From positions 186,001 through 250,000 of the forward strand of contig CALOBW010000033.1 of assembly GCA_942491525.1 (NCBI GenBank): 64,000 nucleotides of DNA, given 5' to 3'. Source of the stretch: CAYWBU01 sp942491525. GTDB lineage: Bacteria; Desulfobacterota; Desulfomonilia; UBA1062. Of the stretch, positions 8,917 through 16,954 are shown one piece after another. The notes beneath the pieces were generated by a model. The model was not told the origin of the DNA, did not search any database, and saw only the letters and a program-made list of their open reading frames with translations. Position numbers and translations under genes: made by a program. Each line of letters begins with the position of its first letter. The first letter of the stretch is position 1.

Positions 8917-8994
8917 AAGCCGGCTCTCATTTATAAATTCGCTTCCCAAACAGTATTCGGCAACTAACCACAAAATCTATAATCATTCGGGCGA

Positions 8995-10026
8995 CTAATC
9001 TTTAACGCGCCTGGCGATTCCACTGACATCCTGCGCCCGGCTGCGCGGACAGACCAAGATAGCATCCGGCCCCTCCACCACAACCAGATCCTCAACCCCC
9101 AGCAGTACAATCTTCTTATCCGCGCCGAAGCAGACATTGTTGCGGGAGCCTTCAATCATAACATCACCACGCGCCACATTGCCGGCAGCATCTCCATCCA
9201 GCACCGCCCCCAGCGCGTCCCACGAGCCGATATCATCCCAGCCGAAATCAACCGGAATAACTCCGACCCGGTCCGAGCGTTCCATAATCCCATAATCGAT
9301 CGAGATTGATTCGACCGAACTAAAAAAGTAGTCGATCCCATTGGGCTGGCTCAGCGATTCAAGCAGCAGCTGATACAGCTCCGGCAGATACTGGGCAAAA
9401 CTCTTCAGGATAGACTCCAACTTAAAAACAAACATTCCCGCATTCCAGAGATAGCCGGACTCAATATACCCGGCAGCCTTAATTGCATCGGGCTTCTCGT
9501 GGAAGGCGGCCACATGCTTGAGCGTAAAACCATTATCTGAGCTCAGCTCCTGCCGAGGGGCGATGTAGCCATAGCCGGTTTCGGCATGCGTGGGCACAAT
9601 CCCCAGGGTCAGCAGATAATCGGGAAATTCATTGAGCGACCGGGTCGCAAACTCCAGACTACCGACAAATACATCCTCGTCAGCTATCAGATGGTCGGAG
9701 GGAAAAACCGCCATAACACCCTCGGGGTCCCGCTTGGCGATCACCCCGGCCATATAGGCGATGCAGGGCGCGGTGTTGCGGCCAACAGGTTCGGCCACAA
9801 TATTTTTAATCCCGGGCAGCTGGGCCGAGACCTCATCCGCAATGGCCTGGCTGACTACAATATAGATGTTATCAGCTGCAGTCAGCTTCAGGCAGCGCTC
9901 AACAGTTTTGCATAACAGCGAACCGTCGCCGTCAAAATCCAGCAACTGCTTAGGTTTGTTCTCCAACGAGAGCGGCCAGAGACGCTCACCCTTCCCCCCA
10001 GCCATAATCACAACATTCAGTGCCAT
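8995..10026 (-). CDS. manC: mannose-1-phosphate guanylyltransferase
   Basis: A 343-aa nucleotidyltransferase with the signature VVIMAGGKGERLWPLS at the N-terminus, the substrate loop EPVGRNTAPCIAY, FPSDHLI, and the sugar-phosphate motif FHEKPD followed by YLWNAGMFVFK. It makes GDP-mannose from mannose 1-phosphate and GTP for polysaccharide or LPS sugars. It ends after the transferase domain and lacks the phosphomannose isomerase half of the bifunctional AlgA/ManC enzymes. AGGTGGATCT precedes the ATG. It is the first gene of the minus-strand operon and has its own promoter at 10055-10083. Confidence 0.92.
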   Translation of the reverse strand: MALNVVIMAGGKGERLWPLSLENKPKQLLDFDGDGSLLCKTVERCLKLTAADNIYIVVSQAIADEVSAQLPGIKNIVAEPVGRNTAPCIAYMAGVIAKRDPEGVMAVFPSDHLIADEDVFVGSLEFATRSLNEFPDYLLTLGIVPTHAETGYGYIAPRQELSSDNGFTLKHVAAFHEKPDAIKAAGYIESGYLWNAGMFVFKLESILKSFAQYLPELYQLLLESLSQPNGIDYFFSSVESISIDYGIMERSDRVGVIPVDFGWDDIGSWDALGAVLDGDAAGNVARGDVMIEGSRNNVCFGADKKIVLLGVEDLVVVEGPDAILVCPRSRAQDVSGIARRVKD

Positions 10027-10054
10027 AGATCCACCTTTGATAAAATTTGCTAGA

Positions 10055-10083
10055 CTCTAACGAAAACAAATACTTCGAGTCAA
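10055..10083 (-). promoter_or_regulatory. predicted sigma70-type promoter of the manC operon
   Basis: Minus strand: TTGACT (10083-10078), a 17-base spacer, then TTAGAG (10060-10055). It lies 29 bases upstream of the manC start. The -10 is only moderate. Confidence 0.45.
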
Positions 10084-10089
10084 CCCGGA

Positions 10090-10112
10090 CTATAATTAGT
10101 TTGCAATTATAG
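10090..10112. repeat. perfect inverted repeat between divergent promoters
   Basis: CTATAATT (10090-10097), a 7-base centre, then AATTATAG (10105-10112). It overlaps the -35 of the kinase promoter and sits just upstream of the manC -35, so it is a candidate operator for both directions. Confidence 0.5.
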
Positions 10113-10129
10113 ATAGCATTTAGTAGAAT
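10101..10129 (+). promoter_or_regulatory. predicted sigma70-type promoter of the hybrid kinase gene
   Basis: TTGCAA, 17 bases, TAGAAT. Transcription would begin near 10136, about 35 bases before the kinase start codon. The -35 lies inside the inverted repeat at 10090-10112. Confidence 0.55.
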
Positions 10130-10170
10130 CTATGCAAATCTTTATATAGCAGCATATAGAGGGACAACTC

Positions 10171-12237
10171 ATGGATAACATAGATTACGAAAGCGCCTAC
10201 AGGGAACTCCTGGCCCAATATGAACACCAGAGGCGCAACCTGCTCAACATGAACATCTCTCTGGCAAAAATAGACACCCACTTCCAGCTGGTGACCAATC
10301 ACACCAAAGACGTCATCTGGACAACCGACATGGATTTCAACACAACATTCATCACACCATCCATTCTACAGATGACCGGCTACACCCCGGCTGAGATACT
10401 CTACAAAAATTTCGAAACATTCCTCAGCCCAGAATCAAGAACCAGAGCCCACAACCATCTATCAGAATGCCTGGCGCAAATGGACCGGCCGGAGTATGAG
10501 AATCTGCGCCAGCAGCCGATTGAGATCCAATATATCCACAAGGATGGCTCATATGTCGATGTGGAGATCACCTCCTCCTTCATTCGTGACGAGCGCGGCG
10601 AGATAGTCGGCATCGCCGGCATCAGCCGCAACTTAACCAACCGCAACCAGGATCGCCAGCAGCTTGAGCAGATGGTCTCAGAACGCACCCAAGCTCTTGC
10701 AAAAAGCGAAAAGCGCTACCGCCTGCTGGCTGACAATTCAAAAGATGTTATCGTAACCTTCGACCTGAGCCTCAAAACAACCTACGTATCCCCCTCAATC
10801 GAAGGGGCAACCGGTTACTCAATTGCAGAATTCCTCAACTGCGACATCAACGAACTGCTGACACCTCAGTCGCTGCAGACAATTCTGAACTATTACAACA
10901 CCGTCATCGCAAGCCCTGAAGATAAACGTCCGCAACCATTCAGCGATAAGATTGAGATCGAATGCATCTGCAAGGACGGACACAAGATGTGGGTTGAAAT
11001 GAATACAGCCTTCCTGCGCGACGATAGCTGCAGCCCCATCGGCATCCTGGCTGTCGGCCGTGACATCTCGGACCGCAAGGCCGCGGAGGCAGAGAACCTT
11101 AAAATCCAGGAGCAGCTGATCCAGGCCCAGAAGATGGAATCCATCGGCCGTCTGGCCGGCGGCGTGGCCCATGATTTCAACAACATGCTAACCGCCATGC
11201 TGGGCTATACCGATCTGCTGCTGCTCAAGACCGGTCACAATGCCGAGATCAGCTCAGACCTCAGAAAGATCAGGCAGGTCTGCAACCGGGCAACATCTCT
11301 GACCAACCAGCTGCTGGCCTTCTCCAGACGCCAGATGCTGAAGAAGAACAACATCCATCTGAACGACCTGCTGAGTGATATCGACAGCATGCTGGGCTGC
11401 CTCATGGACAACCGCATCACGCTCCGGCGCAACCTTGCCGAAGAGCTCTGGCCGGTCTGCGCCGATAAAATCAACATCGAACAGGTGATCATGAACCTCT
11501 TTATCAATGCCATTGATGCGATTGACGGTGCCGGCACGATCGAAATCAGTACCGCCAACATTGAGATTGACCACAACGATGATGAGAAACACCCCGGAAA
11601 TTTTGTCTGTCTTTCGATCACCGACAGCGGCCAAGGGATGGATGCCGCCATGATCGGCGAGATTTTCGAACCATTTTTCACAACCAAGGAAACCGGCAAA
11701 GGCACCGGGCTCGGCCTCGCTGTGGTCTACGGCATCATCAAGCAGCACGACGGCTGGATCGACATCAGCAGCAATCCGGGCAGCGGCAGCACATTCAAAG
11801 TCTACCTGCCGGCCGTTCTGGACGAAGAGCAGAAGGTTGAATCTATCCAGCGCAGAAATGAGCCGACATTAAGCGCCGGCGAAAAGATTCTGCTGGTGGA
11901 AGACGAAAAAGATGTGCGCGAACTGGCCCGCATCGCCCTGACCCAGCACCGCTACCAGGTCATCGAAGCATCAAACGCCGAGGATGCCATTGAGATCTAT
12001 AAATCGGATGGCGATTTCGATCTGGTATTCTCCGATGTGATCCTGCCCAACATGAGCGGTCTTGAGCTCAGCCAGGCCATCCGCGAGATATCGCCCAACA
12101 TACCCATCGTCCTGACCAGCGGGCATATGGACAACCGCTCCCAATGGCCCCAGATTAAGGAGCGCGGCCTGCCATTCCTGCAGAAGCCCTACTCCCTGCG
12201 CGACCTGATCGCAACTATCCAGCGCAGCCTCAACTAA
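10171..12237 (+). CDS. hybrid histidine kinase, PAS-PAS-HisKA-HATPase-REC
   Basis: A 688-aa soluble kinase without membrane segments. Two PAS domains cover about 37-160 (KDVIWTTDMDFNTTFITPS, TGYTPAEIL) and 178-303 (KDVIVTFDL, GATGYSIAE). The HisKA phospho-acceptor is H334 in GGVAHDFNNML. The ATPase domain shows an N box (MNLFINAIDAID), DSGQGM and GKGTGLGLAVVYGI. A C-terminal receiver domain (about 573-688) has LLVEDE, phospho-acceptor D622 and the KPY lysine. This HDFNN subtype usually works with no dedicated DNA-binding regulator nearby, and none is adjacent here. GAGGGA precedes the ATG. The signal is unknown; no heme, FAD or other cofactor motif is obvious in the PAS domains. Confidence 0.9.
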   Translation: MDNIDYESAYRELLAQYEHQRRNLLNMNISLAKIDTHFQLVTNHTKDVIWTTDMDFNTTFITPSILQMTGYTPAEILYKNFETFLSPESRTRAHNHLSECLAQMDRPEYENLRQQPIEIQYIHKDGSYVDVEITSSFIRDERGEIVGIAGISRNLTNRNQDRQQLEQMVSERTQALAKSEKRYRLLADNSKDVIVTFDLSLKTTYVSPSIEGATGYSIAEFLNCDINELLTPQSLQTILNYYNTVIASPEDKRPQPFSDKIEIECICKDGHKMWVEMNTAFLRDDSCSPIGILAVGRDISDRKAAEAENLKIQEQLIQAQKMESIGRLAGGVAHDFNNMLTAMLGYTDLLLLKTGHNAEISSDLRKIRQVCNRATSLTNQLLAFSRRQMLKKNNIHLNDLLSDIDSMLGCLMDNRITLRRNLAEELWPVCADKINIEQVIMNLFINAIDAIDGAGTIEISTANIEIDHNDDEKHPGNFVCLSITDSGQGMDAAMIGEIFEPFFTTKETGKGTGLGLAVVYGIIKQHDGWIDISSNPGSGSTFKVYLPAVLDEEQKVESIQRRNEPTLSAGEKILLVEDEKDVRELARIALTQHRYQVIEASNAEDAIEIYKSDGDFDLVFSDVILPNMSGLELSQAIREISPNIPIVLTSGHMDNRSQWPQIKERGLPFLQKPYSLRDLIATIQRSLN

Positions 12238-12279
12238 CCGATTGACAAAGCAGCCCTGCTGTCCTAAGTGTTCTCAATC

Positions 12280-12894
12280 ATGAATAAGATACTTACATTC
12301 TTCAAAGAATATCGGCTTACACTGTCACGCCTCTTCGGCCTGGCCATCCTGGTGCTTCTGATTGTCTCCGACTTTTCCTGGGAGAGAACCATTGCAGTCG
12401 ACCTGACCATCAGCATCATCGGTTTTATTATGGTTATCCTCTGCACCTTCGGGCGACTCTGGACCCTGACCTACATCAGCGGCCACAAGACTGCCGATCT
12501 GATCACAGTAGGCCCCTACTCCATGGTCAGAAATCCACTCTACTTCTTCAGCCTGATCGGCGCCATCGGCATCGGTCTGACCTCCAAGAATCTGCTGGTG
12601 CTGGGCATGATTGTCATCATGTTCCTCTTCTACTACCCCTTCGTCATCAGGGCCGAGGAGCGCGGCCTGGAGAAAGTTCACGGCGACGCCTTCCTGAAGT
12701 TCAGAGAGAGCGTACCAATGTTCCTGCCCAGATTCTCCCAGTACCACACGCCCGAGTTCTACGAAATCAGCGCCAAGCACTTCAGGCGCTCCTTCTTCAG
12801 CGTGGTCTGGTTCCCGCTGATCTACATGATCGTGCTGGTGATCGACGTGCTGCACGGCTTTGACCTGCTGCCGGTGCTTTTCAGAATTCCATAA
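12280..12894 (+). CDS. isoprenylcysteine carboxyl methyltransferase-like membrane protein
   Basis: About 204 aa with roughly five hydrophobic segments. The motif VGPYSMVRNPLYFFSL followed later by RAEERGLEKVHGDAFLKF is that of the ICMT/phospholipid methyltransferase superfamily, which uses S-adenosylmethionine at the membrane. Bacterial members are mostly uncharacterised and may methylate lipids or small molecules. I prefer the ATG at 12280 to a GTG at 12268; neither has a clear Shine-Dalgarno. It lies 42 bases after the kinase, with no terminator visible between them, so it may be co-transcribed with it. An inverted repeat begins directly after its stop. Confidence 0.7.
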   Translation: MNKILTFFKEYRLTLSRLFGLAILVLLIVSDFSWERTIAVDLTISIIGFIMVILCTFGRLWTLTYISGHKTADLITVGPYSMVRNPLYFFSLIGAIGIGLTSKNLLVLGMIVIMFLFYYPFVIRAEERGLEKVHGDAFLKFRESVPMFLPRFSQYHTPEFYEISAKHFRRSFFSVVWFPLIYMIVLVIDVLHGFDLLPVLFRIP

Positions 12895-12895
12895 G

Positions 12896-12924
12896 TTGCA
12901 TCATTGACTGATGCAAGCTATACT
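12896..12924 (+). promoter_or_regulatory. predicted hemB promoter with embedded palindrome
   Basis: TTGCAT (12896-12901), 17 bases, TATACT (12919-12924). The segment 12896-12916 is a perfect inverted repeat: TTGCATCA, 5-base centre TTGAC, TGATGCAA. It covers the -35 and most of the spacer, the position of a repressor or activator site. Confidence 0.6.
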
Positions 12925-12925
12925 G

Positions 12926-12953
12926 CCTCCTGAATCTTAAAAGTTTCAGGAGG
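12926..12953 (+). promoter_or_regulatory. perfect 9-bp stem that contains the hemB Shine-Dalgarno
   Basis: CCTCCTGAA (12926-12934) pairs without mismatch with TTCAGGAGG (12945-12953) around a 10-base loop. The second arm contains AGGAGG, the ribosome-binding site four bases before the hemB ATG (12958). In a transcript that includes both arms, the site would be closed. The predicted start of transcription (near 12931) falls inside the first arm, so only transcripts from further upstream would carry the full stem. Confidence 0.65.
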
Positions 12954-12957
12954 TTTT

Positions 12958-13929
12958 ATGTTTCCAGAACAACGTCCCCGCCGCCTGCGCAAGAGCGCCG
13001 CAATGCGAAGCCTGGTGCGCGAGACAACCCTGACCGCTGACGATCTGATCTACCCGATCTTTGTTATTGAAGGCAAATCCCGCAAAGAGCCAATCCCGTC
13101 CATGCCGGGCCAGTTCCGTTACTCGCCCGACAAGCTGCCCGGACTGATCTGCGAACTGCAGGAGATTGGCGCACAGGCCGTCATCCTCTTTGGAATTCCG
13201 GCCAAGAAGGACAGGTACGGCACCGGCTCCCACAAGAAGGACGGCGCCGTGCAGCAGGCCATCCGCCTGATCAAGGATTGTGCGCCTGAAATCATCGTTA
13301 TCAGCGACATCTGCCTCTGCGAATACACCGATCACGGCCACTGCGGTATCCTGGATGGTGACGGCAACGTCTCCAATGACGACACCCTCGAAGTCCTGGC
13401 CAAGGTAGCCCTATCCCATGCCAAGGCCGGCTGCGATATTGTGGCCCCATCGGACATGATGGACGGCCGGGTTGGCATAATCCGCGAAGCCCTGGATGAG
13501 GGCGGCTACGAGGAGCTGCCGATCCTCAGCTACTCGGCCAAGTATGCATCAGCATTCTATGGACCCTTCCGGGACGCCGCCGAGTGCGCACCATCTTTCG
13601 GCGACCGCAAGAGCTATCAAATGGATCCGGCCAACCTGCGTGAGGCCATTCGCGAGGCCCAGCTGGATGTTGAAGAGGGAGCCGACATGCTCATGGTCAA
13701 ACCGGCCGGAGCCTATCTGGACGTCATCCGCACCCTGGCCGAAGAGTTCAATGAGCCGCTCTGCGCCTATCAGGTCTCGGGCGAATATGCCATGATCAAG
13801 GCCGCCGCCATGAACGGCTGGCTGGATGAAGATGCCGCCATTATGGAGAGCCTGATTGCCATCAAACGGGCCGGCGCCGACATGATTATCAGTTACTTCA
13901 CCCCCCAGGCCCTGAGGCTGCTGAAATGA
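12958..13929 (+). CDS. hemB: delta-aminolevulinic acid dehydratase (porphobilinogen synthase)
   Basis: A 323-aa enzyme that joins two aminolevulinate molecules to porphobilinogen in the cytoplasm. The zinc-type metal site is visible as three cysteines in DICLCEYTDHGHCG. The Schiff-base lysines lie in SYSAKYASAFYGPF and MLMVKPAGAYLD. The length is normal. AGGAGG stands four bases before the ATG, but it sits in a perfect hairpin. The stop overlaps the start of the radical SAM gene (ATGA), so hemB leads a heme-synthesis operon with ahbD and a siroheme decarboxylase gene. Confidence 0.96.
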   Translation: MFPEQRPRRLRKSAAMRSLVRETTLTADDLIYPIFVIEGKSRKEPIPSMPGQFRYSPDKLPGLICELQEIGAQAVILFGIPAKKDRYGTGSHKKDGAVQQAIRLIKDCAPEIIVISDICLCEYTDHGHCGILDGDGNVSNDDTLEVLAKVALSHAKAGCDIVAPSDMMDGRVGIIREALDEGGYEELPILSYSAKYASAFYGPFRDAAECAPSFGDRKSYQMDPANLREAIREAQLDVEEGADMLMVKPAGAYLDVIRTLAEEFNEPLCAYQVSGEYAMIKAAAMNGWLDEDAAIMESLIAIKRAGADMIISYFTPQALRLLK

Positions 13930-14921
13930 GCAGGCCGCCGTTCCTGGTGGCGCTGGAACTGACAAAATCCTGCAATCTCAACTGCGTGCACTGCCGGGCG
14001 GATGCCGACGCCGCCCTGCGACCTCACGAGCTCAAGACCGAGGAGATCAAGTGCCTGCTGAAGAGTCTGCACGCCTTCGGCGTCAAGATGGTCATCCTGA
14101 CCGGCGGCGAAGCCCTCTTCCGCGATGACACCATGGAGATCGCCCGCTACGGCCACAACCTGGGCCTGCGCATGACCCTGGCAACCAACGGCGCCCTGGT
14201 CACCGATGAAATTGCTCAGGAGATCAAAGCGTCCGGCATCAGCCGAGTCTCAGTCAGTCTGGACGGCATTGATGCCGGCATGCACGACAGGTTCAGAGGC
14301 CTTGACGGCGCCTTCAATCAAGCCTTGAGAGGCATCGAACTTCTCAAAGCCGCCGATGTGCCGCTGCAGGTGAACACCACGGTGGCGGCCATGAACATCA
14401 GCCAGATGCATGACTTCCCGGACTTCATCAAAAGCATCGGCGCAGTGGCCTGGCACGTCTTCTTTCTGGTGCCGACAGGCCGCGGCCATACCCTGGAATC
14501 GGCCAAGATTGATGAGTACCGAGAGATGCTGGACATCTTCTACGATGTCTATACTTCCACCGACATCGAATGCAAAGCCACCTGCGCGCCCCAGTTCTAC
14601 CGTCTGCTTAAGGAGAAGGGTCATCAGGTCCAGACCAAAGGCTGCCTGGCCGGCAGCGGCTTCGGCTTCATCTCATCCACCGGCGACGTCCAGCCCTGCG
14701 GTTTCTTCGACCAGCCCTGCGGCAACGTGCGTCAGAGCGACTTTTCAAGGATCTGGAATGAGTCCAAACTTCTGACAATGATCAGAGACGAAGCCCAGCT
14801 TGAGGACGCCTGCGGCGCCTGCGCCTATCGCAAGGTCTGCGGCGGCTGCCGGGCCCGGGCCCATGAGGTGATCGACTCAACCATGGGGACCGACCCCATC
14901 TGCTGGTACGCCCATGGATAG
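13926..14921 (+). CDS. ahbD: radical SAM heme b synthase (AhbD-type)
   Basis: A 331-aa radical SAM protein. The cluster motif CNLNCVHC (C16, C20, C23) is followed by ILTGGEALFRDD and SVSLDGIDAGMHDRFRG. The C-terminal half carries the extra cysteines of the AhbD group: TKGCLAGSGFGFIS, QPCGFF and CGACAYRKVCGGCRARAHE. AhbD converts Fe-coproporphyrin III to heme b by oxidative decarboxylation of two propionates, the last step of the siroheme-dependent route. The sequence fits AhbD better than AhbC, which lacks the CxxC...CGGCRAR ending. Overlaps with hemB (4 bases) and the decarboxylase gene (8 bases) support this pathway. Confidence 0.85.
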   Translation: MSRPPFLVALELTKSCNLNCVHCRADADAALRPHELKTEEIKCLLKSLHAFGVKMVILTGGEALFRDDTMEIARYGHNLGLRMTLATNGALVTDEIAQEIKASGISRVSVSLDGIDAGMHDRFRGLDGAFNQALRGIELLKAADVPLQVNTTVAAMNISQMHDFPDFIKSIGAVAWHVFFLVPTGRGHTLESAKIDEYREMLDIFYDVYTSTDIECKATCAPQFYRLLKEKGHQVQTKGCLAGSGFGFISSTGDVQPCGFFDQPCGNVRQSDFSRIWNESKLLTMIRDEAQLEDACGACAYRKVCGGCRARAHEVIDSTMGTDPICWYAHG

Positions 14922-15354
14922 CATCGACAAGCAGATTCTAAACCGCATCAACCATGACTTCCCGCTGGAGGCCGAACCATTCAAGACCCTGGCCACGGAG
15001 CTTAAGATCAAGGACCTTCAAGAACGCATTCAAAGACTCAAGACCGAGGGGCTGATCCGCCGTCTGGGCGCCACCATCTCACCCAAGCAGCTGGGCTGGT
15101 ACTCAACCCTGTGCGCCTGCGAGATCGAAGAGAGCCGTATTGATGAATTTGCGGCCCTGACCAGTGAGTACAATGAGATCACCCACAACTATGTACGCAG
15201 CGGCGAGATTAACTGCTGGTTTACGGTGATCGCCCCCAGCCAGGAGGAGTGCAGCCGGATTCTTAACGAGATCAGTCAAAAGATGAATATTGAGATTAGA
15301 GAGATGCCGGCCCGGAAAGTTTTTAAAATCCGGGCCAGCTTTGAGATTAGATAG
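14914..15354 (+). CDS. siroheme decarboxylase subunit (AhbA/AhbB family)
   Basis: A 146-aa Lrp/AsnC-like protein: an N-terminal helix-turn-helix (DKQILNRINHDFPLEAEPF, LKTEGLIRRLGATISPKQLG) and a C-terminal RAM-like domain with ITHNYVRSGEINCWFTVIAPS. The NYxR...WFT pattern and the ending ARKVFKIRASFEI are typical of AhbA/AhbB, which decarboxylate siroheme to 12,18-didecarboxysiroheme as a heterodimer. Only one subunit is in this locus, and I cannot say which of the two it is. It overlaps ahbD by eight bases. It is unlikely to be a plain transcription regulator given its neighbours. Confidence 0.8.
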   Translation: MDSIDKQILNRINHDFPLEAEPFKTLATELKIKDLQERIQRLKTEGLIRRLGATISPKQLGWYSTLCACEIEESRIDEFAALTSEYNEITHNYVRSGEINCWFTVIAPSQEECSRILNEISQKMNIEIREMPARKVFKIRASFEIR

Positions 15355-15356
15355 AA

Positions 15357-15845
15357 CTACTTCTTCCAGTTGAACAGTTTACTGAAGAGGCCACCTTCAA
15401 GACTCTCGGCATGCTGACGGATCTCCTCCTCATAACCGATGGTCACTGCAATGATGATGCGGTCAAAGAAGAGCACAACCTTGTTATTGAGCTCCAGTGA
15501 TTTGTTCATGGCATAGGTCGTATCAAAGAAATTCTTCTCAAGAATAAAGAGCCAAAGATGACGTTTAATCAGCATGAAGGCCAGGATGAGCTCATGCAGC
15601 GGAATACCTTCATTATAGCGTTTACGGCCCAAGTTGATGTAAAACTTCTTGATGCCCTCCGATGAGCCGCGCTCAAGCCAGGCATCCAGTTTGCTGTAGA
15701 CGTCAAAGACCCGCTCATACATCAAATCTTCAGGAATCGACCAGAAGCTACGAGTCTCCTCACGGCTATAGAGATCCTTAATGAACCTCCTGGAAAGCTC
15801 ATCAGCATTATCAGTAATAAGTGTAACCAGACTCTGTGAAATCAT
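15357..15845 (-). CDS. RsbRD N-terminal domain-like sensor protein
   Basis: A 162-aa, mostly helical cytoplasmic protein. The stretch IKKFYINLGRKRYNEGIPLHELILAFMLIKRHLWLF is typical of the RsbRD N-terminal (globin-like) domain found at the front of RsbR-type stressosome proteins and some kinases. Here it stands alone, without STAS or kinase domain. AAGGAGG lies five bases before the ATG. It converges with the siroheme decarboxylase gene with only two bases between stops. The ligand and partner are unknown. Confidence 0.6.
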   Translation of the reverse strand: MISQSLVTLITDNADELSRRFIKDLYSREETRSFWSIPEDLMYERVFDVYSKLDAWLERGSSEGIKKFYINLGRKRYNEGIPLHELILAFMLIKRHLWLFILEKNFFDTTYAMNKSLELNNKVVLFFDRIIIAVTIGYEEEIRQHAESLEGGLFSKLFNWKK

Positions 15846-15893
15846 TATCCCCTCCTTATTTCAAAGGCAGAAGAACAACCTCCACCTTTAGGT

Positions 15894-16895
15894 CTAATTC
15901 TGAGGATCGCTGCTGTTGTCGTTGCTGTTTTCGGGAACTCTGGGCATCAGCTTATCGCTGCGCCAATCCTCTTTGGTCCAATGGTCAATGCTCCTGGCTA
16001 CAAAAATAGCATCATCACCGCGCAGTTCAACCGTGCCGTTCAGATCACGGGCTGAAAGGGTCAGATTACCGGAGAGCCAATCACTGGCAACATTGTCGCC
16101 GCTGAGCAGGAAACGATCATCATCAATGGTGAAGAAGCCATCAATTGCAAGAATGCTGTTCGTATTCACATAGCTCAAGCCGCTAAAAAGATACTCAATC
16201 TTATCATCCAGCCTAAATAATCCATTGAGCGTGTAGTCCACCTGGGCAGACCCATCGCTCATCGCCATGCTCCAGACAGCATAAAGCGCCTCTTTGTAGG
16301 AGCGCCCGCTGGTCTTGACGCTCAGGACAGCCGCCTCTGGATCGATCGGATTGTTGCTCACCACAATGGTGTGCTTCTGATGTTTGATTGTTGCAGCAGA
16401 ACTAATCCCGCCGGGATAGCTGACTGTCACCTGCGCCGGATCAGCATTTGTACTGATGGTGACCGCCCCCTTATAAGTCTGGGAACCGTTAACATAATCA
16501 GACAGATTGATGCTGGCAGTATAATCCACAATACCACCGGAATTAGCAGTAGCGGTAAAAGTGCTGATGTTGATGGTGCCGCTCATTCCTGTCGGTGCCG
16601 TCACACTGGGAGAGCTAAGATCAATGCTGGATCCGTCAGCCAGAGTATAGCCGCCATCCTTCTGCTCCTGCTGGATTATCTTACCGATCTCCACAGCCAG
16701 AACATCAAAATCATTAATCAGCAGACCATTCATCTCCTGATCCTTGGTAATGCCGGCATAGGCCAGATAGAGCGTCTCCTCAATATTGCCCTGTTTGAAC
16801 CAGACCGTATTTTCGGAGTCATCTCCGCAGCCGGTCAGCGAAAAACAGAGAGCAAAAACAGCTATTGTGTATATAAATTTTCTGAGTAACTTCAC
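15894..16895 (-). CDS. hypothetical lipoprotein
   Basis: A 333-aa protein with a lipoprotein signal: basic start, hydrophobic stretch and lipobox SLTGC near residue 22, followed by GDDSEN. The mature part is rich in Ser, Thr, Gly and Asp, with many short predicted beta strands, and it ends in a low-complexity tail (ENSNDNSSDPQN). I do not recognise a family. The start is GTG at 16895, supported by AAGGA seven bases upstream. It is divergent from the TVP38-type gene. Asp at +2/+3 could favour the inner membrane under E. coli rules, but these rules may not apply here. Confidence 0.65.
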   Translation of the reverse strand: MKLLRKFIYTIAVFALCFSLTGCGDDSENTVWFKQGNIEETLYLAYAGITKDQEMNGLLINDFDVLAVEIGKIIQQEQKDGGYTLADGSSIDLSSPSVTAPTGMSGTINISTFTATANSGGIVDYTASINLSDYVNGSQTYKGAVTISTNADPAQVTVSYPGGISSAATIKHQKHTIVVSNNPIDPEAAVLSVKTSGRSYKEALYAVWSMAMSDGSAQVDYTLNGLFRLDDKIEYLFSGLSYVNTNSILAIDGFFTIDDDRFLLSGDNVASDWLSGNLTLSARDLNGTVELRGDDAIFVARSIDHWTKEDWRSDKLMPRVPENSNDNSSDPQN

Positions 16896-16919
16896 AGTAA
16901 ATCCTTATCGAAAGTTTTA

Positions 16920-16948
16920 TTGCTAAACTAAAGTAATATATATACTAT
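16920..16948 (+). promoter_or_regulatory. predicted promoter giving a leaderless transcript
   Basis: TTGCTA (16920-16925), 17 bases, TACTAT (16943-16948). The expected first base of RNA is about 16955, which is the A of the ATG of the next gene. There is no Shine-Dalgarno before that ATG. Confidence 0.45.
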
Positions 16949-16954
16949 TACCAG

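Noticed and set aside
14914..15354. Lrp/AsnC transcription regulator
   Set aside because: The fold is similar, but the NYxR...WFT motif and the overlap with ahbD point to a siroheme decarboxylase subunit.
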